Position numbers and translations under genes: made by a program. Shown here in pieces: positions 1-5,280 of a stretch of 10,621 nucleotides of DNA (within the stretch, counting starts at the first letter, position 1; every line of letters begins with the position of its first letter). The stretch is taken from contig JAAZHW010000047.1 of assembly GCA_012510515.1 (NCBI GenBank), positions 1-10,621 on the forward strand, written 5' to 3'. The notes beneath the pieces were generated by a model. The model was not told the DNA's origin. It did not search any database and saw only the letters and a list, made by a program, of their open reading frames with translations. Source of the stretch: Parcubacteria group bacterium. Its GTDB lineage: Bacteria > Patescibacteriota > Minisyncoccia > UBA6257 > JAAZHW01.

Positions 1-136
1 AGTCAGATCTGAGAGTCCTTATCGACGATCTGGTTCGGCACCTCGATGTCGGCTCATCATAGCGCGGGGCTGGAGAAGGTCCCAAGCGTTTGGCTGTTCG
101 CCAATTAAAATGATACGCGAGCTGGGTTTAAACCGT
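1..136 (+). rRNA. rrl: 23S rRNA, 5' exon (partial, domain V)
   Basis: This is the peptidyl-transferase part of 23S rRNA, entering the window at roughly E. coli position 2460. Recognisable conserved blocks are CACCTCGATGTCGGCTCA (40-57), GGGGCTGGAGAAGGTCCCAA, TGGCTGTTCGCCAATTAAA and GCGAGCTGGGTTTA (117-130). The exon stops after AAACCGT at 136, where other bacteria continue directly with CGTGAGACAG; here that continuation is found at 836. The break falls after the base matching E. coli U2593, beside the peptidyl-transferase residues A2602 and U2585. The 5' end of the gene lies outside the window. Confidence 0.96.
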
Positions 137-835
137 CAACAAAACTTGTTGCTGTTAGCAAGTTTGGCGGCTTCTGGTAGTAATATCAGAATGACAAATC
201 GACTCATATCGGTGAAGTCCTAATAATACTTGAATAACAACCTGTGGTATGTTAGGATAATACCGAGGGAAGTTGTATATGTCTAAAAATATTTCATCAA
301 CGCAAAAATCTTATTTAGCTGGTTTTTCTAGATGGAGATGGAAGTATATATGTGAGATTGAAACCAAATAAAAGTTATAAATATGGTTTTCAAATCGCTC
401 CATATATAGTTTTCTTCCAATCCAATAAAGAAAGGCTAAAATTCCAAAAAATTTGCGACTTAATTCAATTAGGATATGTCCGCAAACGCAAAGATGGAAT
501 TTTGGAATATATAATTAGCAGACAGAAAGCTATTATAGAATTTCTTTGTTGGATAAAACCATACGTTATTATAAAAAAACAGCAAGTTGCTTTAATGGAA
601 GAAATATTAAAGAAAAAAGAAACAATAAATGATTCAAAAGATTTTAGCGAATTGATGCAATTAATTGATAAATTTAGAGAATTAAATTATTCCAAAAAAA
701 GAAAAAGACATATATTAACCCCGTAGAGACTTTGCTATTTATAGCAGGAATTGCGAAAGCAGTTAATACGTCGATTGCCCCGCATTTGTGGGGTAATGGT
801 ATAGTCCATACAACGAGTAATCGTTGATTAATATG
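137..835 (+). mobile_element. Group I self-splicing intron in 23S rRNA (site L2593)
   Basis: A 699-nt insertion interrupts an otherwise contiguous 23S rRNA. Group I hallmarks are visible. The 5' exon ends in U, and CCGU (133-136) pairs with GCGG (167-170) to give P1 with the expected U.G pair at the splice site. A P7-like pairing joins GACT (728-731) to AGTC (803-806), the latter within a typical S-element sequence TATAGTCC. A P8 hairpin with CCCCGC (778-783) and GTGGGG (788-793) precedes it. A P9 hairpin CAACGA/TCGTTG (811-826) is capped by a GUAA (GNRA) tetraloop. The last intron base is G (835). The site matches that of the Chlamydomonas chloroplast LSU intron encoding I-CreI. An endonuclease gene fills the region before P7. 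P3-P6 were not resolved by eye, so the subgroup is not assigned. Confidence 0.92.
279..726 (+). pseudogene. I-CreI-like LAGLIDADG homing endonuclease, frameshifted
   Basis: Two adjoining frames together encode a 148-residue single-motif LAGLIDADG endonuclease of the homodimeric I-CreI type. These enzymes cut the intronless 23S allele so that the intron is copied in. Translation from ATG 279, with GAGGGAAG (265-272) as a good ribosome-binding site, gives MSKNISSTQKSYLAGF and then leaves frame. The next frame continues LDGDGSIY and runs to TAG at 724. Removing one T from the run at 323-327 restores the whole protein. From memory of I-CreI, the restored numbering agrees: D20 (catalytic), Q47 and K99 (for K98) are kept, as are DNA-contacting K28, N30, S32, Y33, Q38, R68 and R70. 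Unshifted, translation ends at TAA 369 after 30 residues. The stop codon lies next to the P7 strand of the intron core. It may be a decayed gene, a sequencing error in a homopolymer or a +1 frameshift. Confidence 0.88.
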
Positions 836-1168
<333 letters not shown>

Positions 1169-1220
1169 AAAATGCTTCATTAGTAAATAAAAATATAAAT
1201 ATTTAATTGTAATTAAAAAT

Positions 1221-1333
1221 TTCTCGGTGATTTAGTTTAATGTGTACCACCTCTTTCCATTCCGAACAGAGAAGTGAAATCATTAAACACCGATGGTACT
1301 TACTTTCGTAGGGAGAGTAGGTTTCGCCGAGAA
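1221..1333 (+). rRNA. rrf: 5S rRNA
   Basis: Helix I is formed by TTCTCGG (1221-1227) and CCGAGAA (1327-1333). The diagnostic internal block TTCCATTCCGAACAGAGAAG (1255-1274) and CGATGGTAC (1291-1299) are present. The length is about 113 nt, slightly short of the usual 115-120. It lies about 50 nt behind 23S rRNA and just ahead of a terminator, as the last gene of the rRNA operon. Confidence 0.96.
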
Positions 1334-1354
1334 TTTTTTGATTATAATTATAAA

Positions 1355-1382
1355 AATCCCCCATTTAGGGGGATTATTTTAT
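1355..1382 (+). terminator. Rho-independent terminator of the rRNA operon
   Basis: A perfect 8-bp stem AATCCCCC/GGGGGATT (1355-1362 and 1368-1375) with loop ATTTA is followed by ATTTTATTTT. It lies 20 nt after 5S rRNA, and its five G-C pairs stand out in AT-rich surroundings. Confidence 0.9.
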
Positions 1383-1406
1383 TTTAATTAGATTTTTTAT
1401 TTTTAA

Positions 1407-1442
1407 TTTTACATTATAATGATATATAGAAATAATGTAAAA
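1407..1442. repeat. 11-bp perfect inverted repeat upstream of a promoter
   Basis: TTTTACATTAT (1407-1417) and ATAATGTAAAA (1432-1442) are exact reverse complements separated by 14 nt. The right arm ends 17 nt before the -10 box at 1460, so it covers the place where a -35 would lie. It could be an operator, but AT-rich DNA yields such repeats by chance and no regulator is identified. Confidence 0.4.
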
Positions 1443-1459
1443 ATAATATAAAATATTTT

Positions 1460-1480
1460 TATAATTTTATAAAAGGTCGC
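1460..1480 (+). promoter_or_regulatory. -10 box plus AAAGGTCG leader element
   Basis: TATAAT (1460-1465) is followed after 6 nt by AAAGGTCGC (1472-1480), which should be at or just after the transcription start. The ATG of the small membrane gene is 20 nt beyond the element. No good -35 box is seen. The same -10/AAAGGTCG arrangement occurs ahead of the genes at 2276 (minus strand) and 6659. Confidence 0.6.
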
Positions 1481-1500
1481 TTATTAATTTTTAAATTATT

Positions 1501-1716
1501 ATGCAACAAGTAGAAATTGTTTCAGGATTTATAAAAAATTTTGTTCGAAGCGTCATTTTAGAAGGTTTATTAATTCTTTTAACTGGAATTTTAATATTAA
1601 TTTATCCTAAACTATTGAGCGTATTGGTTGCTTGTATTTTAATTGCATCAAGTATAGTATGTTTTATTATTGCCGCTAAAGCTCATCGTTATTCAAAAAT
1701 AGAAGTGGAATTATAA
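1501..1716 (+). CDS. Small two-helix membrane protein, DUF308-like
   Basis: This 71-residue protein is predicted to sit in the cytoplasmic membrane. Helix 1 spans about residues 16-35 and helix 2 about 39-59, joined by a short YPK turn. A short amphipathic N-terminus precedes them and a charged tail (KAHRYSKIEVEL) follows. The pattern of a Gly-rich helix, a Tyr-Pro turn and a second helix resembles one repeat unit of DUF308/HdeD-type membrane proteins, but that is similarity of style, not a firm assignment. The start is the first ATG; no Shine-Dalgarno sequence lies next to it, and the leader carries AAAGGTCGC. The gene stands alone between the rRNA terminator and a hairpin at 1757. Function is unknown. 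Confidence 0.7.
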   Translation: MQQVEIVSGFIKNFVRSVILEGLLILLTGILILIYPKLLSVLVACILIASSIVCFIIAAKAHRYSKIEVEL

Positions 1717-1756
1717 AAAAACATAAAATTATACAGTGAAAACTTTATAAGAAATT

Positions 1757-1784
1757 AAATCTCCTATTAAAAAATAGGAGATTT
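1757..1784. terminator. Hairpin between convergent genes, probable bidirectional terminator
   Basis: An 11-bp perfect stem AAATCTCCTAT/ATAGGAGATTT (1757-1767 and 1774-1784) has loop TAAAAA. It lies 40 nt after the plus-strand stop at 1716 and 33 nt beyond the minus-strand stop at 1818. T-rich sequence follows on the plus strand; the minus-strand tail is weaker. Confidence 0.75.
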
Positions 1785-1817
1785 TAATAATAAATATTTT
1801 ATTTTCTTTAAAATAAA

Positions 1818-2276
1818 TTACTGATTCGCGCAAGCCGCATCAACTACTTCTTGTAAGCCATGATCATTTCCAAAAGTTTGATCAATAGCATTCATTATAT
1901 TAGTGTCTTTTGGAAAATAACAATTCAAATCCATTGCATCATTGATTTTTCTCTGAAAATGACATTTTTCATTTTCTATTCCTAAAATTATTATTTCAAT
2001 TTGAGTGGTATTGTCTGAACTAACCATTCGGGTTTTTACTGGTAAACAAGTATTTGCTCTGCTTATAAAACAGGTAGGGTCTTCTATATTGCTACAATCA
2101 ATCATGGTTTGATCGGTGGTAGTAGAAGGAGGAGTAGGAGCGGATTCTTCTGTTTGGATGGGTGTAGGTGATGCGATTTCTGTTTCTTTTTGTACTCCCT
2201 TATTTTCTAAAAGAAAATACAATCCAACAATAACTAAAATCAAGACAACAACAATAGATAAAGTTTTTTTATTCAT
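1818..2276 (-). CDS. Membrane-anchored cysteine-rich extracytoplasmic protein, unknown function
   Basis: The 152-residue product starts with MNKK and one hydrophobic segment (about residues 5-23), a signal anchor or uncleaved signal peptide. A low-complexity Pro/Thr/Ser/Glu linker follows (about 33-57), typical of tethers outside the membrane. The C-terminal domain (about 58-152) contains six cysteines, at 61, 69, 77, 105, 119 and 149, an even number that would suit three disulfides outside the cell. No lipobox and no known family is recognised. Codon use is like its neighbours. It is monocistronic and convergent with the small membrane gene, and its leader has the AAAGGTCG element. The ATG at 2276 is the only start that keeps the complete hydrophobic segment. 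Confidence 0.75.
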   Translation of the reverse strand: MNKKTLSIVVVLILVIVGLYFLLENKGVQKETEIASPTPIQTEESAPTPPSTTTDQTMIDCSNIEDPTCFISRANTCLPVKTRMVSSDNTTQIEIIILGIENEKCHFQRKINDAMDLNCYFPKDTNIMNAIDQTFGNDHGLQEVVDAACANQ

Positions 2277-2310
2277 ATTTTGATTTAATAATAGTAATTT
2301 TTAATTAGCA

Positions 2311-2330
2311 GCGACCTTTATTTAAATATA
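2311..2330 (-). promoter_or_regulatory. -10 box plus AAAGGTCG leader element (minus strand)
   Basis: Read on the minus strand, TATATT (2330-2325) is followed after 5 nt by AAAGGTCGC (2319-2311). The ATG of the cysteine-rich protein gene follows 34 nt later. No clear -35 is visible. The element matches those at 1472 and 6629. Confidence 0.58.
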
Positions 2331-2345
2331 AACAATTTTTATTAA

Positions 2346-2379
2346 AATGCCTACTACAAAGATTAAAAAATTAGGCATT
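2346..2379. repeat. 8-bp inverted repeat between tRNA and minus-strand gene
   Basis: AATGCCTA (2346-2353) and TAGGCATT (2372-2379) are exact reverse complements around an 18-nt loop. On the minus strand the hairpin is followed by TTTTAAT, so it may be a second terminator behind the tRNA. It also ends 15 nt upstream of the -10 box at 2330, so an operator role is possible. Confidence 0.4.
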
Positions 2380-2396
2380 AATCCAAAATTATAATT

Positions 2397-2422
2397 AAAA
2401 AATGCCAAATTTTTAGACGGCA
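2397..2422 (-). terminator. Possible terminator of tRNA-Ser
   Basis: On the minus strand TGCC (2422-2419) pairs with GGCA (2406-2403) and is followed at once by six T (2402-2397). The stem is short, though further A-T pairs are possible beyond a T-T mismatch. It lies about 50 nt behind the tRNA. Confidence 0.45.
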
Positions 2423-2472
2423 AATTTTGGGTGAAAAACAACCAATTTTTATTTTTAATTTTAACAAGAGAG

Positions 2473-2558
2473 CGGAAGGGGTGGGATTCGAACCCACGAG
2501 GCGCCGAAAGCGCCAAGGTTTAGCAAACCTTTGCCTTAAACCACTCGGCCACCCTTCC
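2473..2558 (-). tRNA. tRNA-Ser(GCU)
   Basis: The minus strand folds into a class II tRNA of 86 nt. The acceptor stem is GGAAGGG (2558-2552) with CCCTTCC (2480-2474) and G as the discriminator. The D-arm contains GCCGAGTGGTTTAAGGC. The anticodon arm is AAGGTTTGCTAAACCTT with anticodon GCT at 2524-2522, reading AGC and AGU. A long variable arm (GGCGCTTTCGGCGCC) and a T-arm with GGTTCGAATCC complete it. The long variable arm and G73 fit serine identity. CCA is not encoded; CTC follows the discriminator, so CCA must be added afterwards. Confidence 0.97.
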
Positions 2559-2568
2559 ACATTTTAAG

Positions 2569-2596
2569 ATTATAATAAAATTTTAGTTTTTGCAAA
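2569..2596 (-). promoter_or_regulatory. Promoter of tRNA-Ser
   Basis: On the minus strand, -10 TATAAT (2574-2569) is preceded after 16 nt by TTTGCA (2596-2591). The tRNA 5' end is 10 nt after the -10, leaving only a very short 5' extension. The -35 overlaps that of the divergent recO promoter. Confidence 0.72.
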
Positions 2597-2617
2597 CATA
2601 AAAGTTATTTATATAAT
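2590..2617 (+). promoter_or_regulatory. Leaderless promoter of recO
   Basis: -35 TTGCAA (2590-2595), a 16-nt spacer and -10 TATAAT (2612-2617). The recO ATG at 2624 begins 6 nt after the -10, where transcription should start, and there is no room for a Shine-Dalgarno site. A leaderless mRNA is inferred. Confidence 0.72.
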
Positions 2618-2623
2618 AAAAAT

Positions 2624-3259
2624 ATGTCCGAATATACCACTTACGCAATAGTTTTAAAAAAAGAAACAATTAATGAATCTGACGGAAGGATAATTTTATA
2701 TACAGAATTGATGGGAAAAACAGAGATAATAGCTAAAGGTTTAAAAAAAATATTAGCTAAATTTAATTCGCATCTAGAATTATTAAATTTAGTTGAAATA
2801 ACATTTATTGCTGTTAATAATAAACATTTAACAAGTGTTCTAACGTTAAATAATTTTTCCAACATTCGCCATAATCCCTTAGCTTTAAAAAACGCCTTAA
2901 AAATGCTTAATTTTTTCAACGAAGCAATTATAGAAAGTGAAAAAGACGATTTTTTATGGCGGGCTTTAGTAGGGTATTTAAAAAATCTTAATTTAATAAA
3001 TAAAATTACCCCTCAGAATCAAGAAGTATTTATTGATTTGATAAACACTGATTTTTTAATAAAATTAATTCAATCATTAGGATTGATGCCCGACTTTGCC
3101 GATTTAAACAATCATTTTAATAATCAAACAATTAAAATTATTAAATTTTTATCTCAATTTAGTATTTTAGATATTTTAAAATCAAAAGAGCTATCTAATT
3201 TTAAAAAAATAGATTATAATATTATTGAAGAAGATTTAAAGAAAAAAATAATTATTTAA
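2624..3259 (+). CDS. recO: DNA repair protein RecO (short form)
   Basis: RecO is the mediator that, with RecR, loads RecA onto SSB-coated single-stranded DNA in RecF-pathway recombination and anneals strands. The N-terminal OB fold (about residues 5-80) is clear: TYAIVLKKETINESDGRIILYT followed by LMGKTEIIAKGLKK, with the basic IAKGLKK stretch typical of the family, and then an LELLNLVEI strand. Residues 81-211 are a helical domain of low similarity. At 211 residues it is shorter than E. coli RecO (242), and it has no cysteine at all, so the zinc finger of many RecO proteins is absent. The ATG lies 6 nt behind a TATAAT box. Twenty-eight nucleotides separate it from the surface protein gene downstream. 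Confidence 0.87.
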   Translation: MSEYTTYAIVLKKETINESDGRIILYTELMGKTEIIAKGLKKILAKFNSHLELLNLVEITFIAVNNKHLTSVLTLNNFSNIRHNPLALKNALKMLNFFNEAIIESEKDDFLWRALVGYLKNLNLINKITPQNQEVFIDLINTDFLIKLIQSLGLMPDFADLNNHFNNQTIKIIKFLSQFSILDILKSKELSNFKKIDYNIIEEDLKKKIII

Positions 3260-3276
3260 TTAAAGATTAATTATTT

Positions 3277-3282
3277 TATATT
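3277..3282 (+). promoter_or_regulatory. Possible -10 box for the DUF11-like gene
   Basis: TATATT ends 5 nt before ATG 3288. A weak -35 candidate, TTTAAT (3255-3260), lies 16 nt upstream across the recO stop. If used, the mRNA would be leaderless. The gene may equally be read through from recO, since the surroundings are AT-rich. Confidence 0.4.
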
Positions 3283-3287
3283 AATTT

Positions 3288-5234
3288 ATGTCATTAGATG
3301 ATATTGAAAAAAGATTATATAAAATGAAAGAGGGGAGTCCTCTAGAAGACGAGGATGAATATTTAGATTATTCATCAATTTTACCGTTAGAAAACGAAGA
3401 AGAAAAAACAGAAAATGAAAAAAATAAACAAGAAGTCCCTCATTATTATTCACCAAAAGAAGAACCTAAAAAAAGACCGCCGATTGATTTTTATGAAAAA
3501 AAGAAAAAATCCAATGTTTGGTTATATATAGTTGCCGGAGTTTTGTTTGTTGGGTTAATTGTTGAAGGATTCTTTTTGGCTCAAAAAGTTTCTACTCAAA
3601 AAACGGGTATAAACATTGATATAAATAGTACTAATAATATTTTATTAGGCGAGCCATTTACTTTAGAAGTTTCTTATAACAATAATTCAGATAATTTATT
3701 GCAAAATGCTCAATTACTTTTAAGTTTTCCAGAAAATATTAAAATTATAGGTAATGAAGAAACTAATAGTTATTTGTTTAAAAAAGATTTAGGCAATTTA
3801 GGAACAGGAAGTTCTAATATAGAAAAATTTTATTTAGTAGCTATGGGAACACCAAATAGAATTGAAAAAATTAGAGCTACTCTTCAGTATAATATTGTGG
3901 GTTTTGATGGTCGTTTTGAAAAATCAAAAGAGCAAACAATAACCATTGGTGGTCCGGTAATAGATTATAATGTTTCTGTTCCGGAAAATATTATTAGCGG
4001 AGAAGAATTTAGTTTTAAGGTTAATTTTACAAATAATTCAGATAAGCCACTTTCTGATTTAAAAATTCAATTATTTTATCCTTTAGGTTTTAATTTTTCT
4101 AGTGCTGATATAAATCCAAACGATGGCAATGATGTATGGATTTGGAAAAATTTACAGCCAAAAGAAAGAGCCGAAATAAATATTAGCGGAATGATTATTG
4201 GTGAAAAAAATAGTTTTTATGAAATGGGAGTAAGTATGAATTTGATGACTGAAAATAAAACAATTGAATTAGAAAAAAAAGTTGCGATGTTAAAAATTTT
4301 AGAGACACCGCTTAATTTAAGTATTTCTCTTAATAATACTAAAAATTATATTGCTAAAAATAATGAATCGTTAGAATATCGAATTGATTATGAAAATAAT
4401 ACTAACATCACTTTAAATGATGTTGTTATTAAAGCAGAATTAGAAGGTGATATGTTTAATTTTTCTAGTGTTTCAACTAATGGTTATTTTGATTCGTTAA
4501 AAAAACAAATTATTTGGAATGGAGGGACTAATAATGAATTAAAAATACTTAATAAAGGAGATAAAGGTTTTGTTGTTTTTAAAATTAATACGATCAATGA
4601 TTATCCAACTCGAAATTTTAATGACGAAAATCAAATGCTAAAAGTAAAGGTTACTATTGATTCACCAAACGTTCCTCCTAATAGTAGTTTAAAAAGCACT
4701 ACAGCTGTGGCTGAATTAATAACAAAGATGGCAGGAAAAATTGATTTTAAAAATTATGCTTTATTTAGAGATGCTGAATCTGGAATAGTCAACAAGGGAA
4801 GTTTGCCATTGAGAGTTGGAAAAACTACTAATTTTACTATACATTGGAAAATTATTAATTATAATAATGATTTAGAAAACATAATAATTAAAACAAGTTT
4901 ACCTCAAGGAATTTCTTGGACGGGCGTTTATAATGGAAATTATGGCGATATTGAACCACAATATAACGAGAGAACAGGGGAAATAGTTTGGAATATAAAA
5001 AATATTGAAGCATTTTCTGGTATTCTTTTGCCAGCCAAAGAATTAATTTTTCAAATTGCCGTTACGCCTTCTTCTAATCAGATTGGAACATTAATTAATT
5101 TAACAAAAGAGATTACTTTAACCGCTAAAGACACTTTTACTAATCAAGAAATTAATTTAAAATTTAGGCCTATTAATTCAGAATTATCATCTGATCCTAC
5201 GGTTGGAAAAGATGAAGGAATAGTTAATCCTTAA
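3288..5234 (+). CDS. Single-pass surface protein with four DUF11/CARDB-like beta-sandwich repeats
   Basis: The 648-residue protein has an acidic, Glu- and Lys-rich N-terminal region (1-76) expected in the cytoplasm and one transmembrane helix (about 77-98, VWLYIVAGVLFVGLIVEGFF). A long Asn- and Ser-rich exterior follows. Four related beta-rich units are visible by their opening strand pairs at about 124-153, 241-270, 362-391 and 515-544. They have the pattern of a hydrophobic strand, a YNNNSD- or FTNNSDKPL-like turn, and a second strand ending in a proline or glycine. This is the style of DUF11 and CARDB adhesion repeats. There are no cysteines, LPXTG signal or second membrane helix. The KKKKS before the helix supports an N-in orientation. 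It sits between recO and the glycyl-tRNA synthetase gene without obvious functional link. A surface or adhesion role is inferred only. Confidence 0.72.
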   Translation: MSLDDIEKRLYKMKEGSPLEDEDEYLDYSSILPLENEEEKTENEKNKQEVPHYYSPKEEPKKRPPIDFYEKKKKSNVWLYIVAGVLFVGLIVEGFFLAQKVSTQKTGINIDINSTNNILLGEPFTLEVSYNNNSDNLLQNAQLLLSFPENIKIIGNEETNSYLFKKDLGNLGTGSSNIEKFYLVAMGTPNRIEKIRATLQYNIVGFDGRFEKSKEQTITIGGPVIDYNVSVPENIISGEEFSFKVNFTNNSDKPLSDLKIQLFYPLGFNFSSADINPNDGNDVWIWKNLQPKERAEINISGMIIGEKNSFYEMGVSMNLMTENKTIELEKKVAMLKILETPLNLSISLNNTKNYIAKNNESLEYRIDYENNTNITLNDVVIKAELEGDMFNFSSVSTNGYFDSLKKQIIWNGGTNNELKILNKGDKGFVVFKINTINDYPTRNFNDENQMLKVKVTIDSPNVPPNSSLKSTTAVAELITKMAGKIDFKNYALFRDAESGIVNKGSLPLRVGKTTNFTIHWKIINYNNDLENIIIKTSLPQGISWTGVYNGNYGDIEPQYNERTGEIVWNIKNIEAFSGILLPAKELIFQIAVTPSSNQIGTLINLTKEITLTAKDTFTNQEINLKFRPINSELSSDPTVGKDEGIVNP

Positions 5235-5266
5235 TTTTATTTAATAAAATTAGTTGTTTAAAACTT

Positions 5267-5272
5267 TATAAA
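5267..5272 (+). promoter_or_regulatory. Possible -10 box for glycyl-tRNA synthetase gene
   Basis: TATAAA ends 8 nt before ATG 5281, and no Shine-Dalgarno sequence precedes the start. The upstream -35 is not convincing. A leaderless start is possible, as at recO and tpiA. Confidence 0.4.
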
Positions 5273-5280
5273 ATAAATAA

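Noticed and set aside
279..371. Recoding of the endonuclease by an altered genetic code
   Set aside because: The break is a change of frame and not an in-frame stop codon; no gene in the window uses TGA internally.
352..726. A stand-alone 124-residue gene starting at GTG 352
   Set aside because: The GTG codon is V25 of the endonuclease. Starting there would omit the LAGLIDADG motif and catalytic D20; the sequence upstream continues the homology in the same frame back to 328 and in another frame to ATG 279.
137..835. Intervening sequence removed by RNase III rather than an intron
   Set aside because: Such sequences sit in stem tips and lack a ribozyme core. This one lies in the peptidyl-transferase region and has P1, P7, P8, P9, a terminal G and an endonuclease gene.
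2322..2560. Two minus-strand open frames over the tRNA-Ser gene
   Set aside because: They are translations of the tRNA itself and AT-rich flank; the tRNA fold is complete.
2641..2919. Minus-strand open frame inside recO
   Set aside because: It is antisense to the recognisable OB-fold of RecO and has no family likeness.
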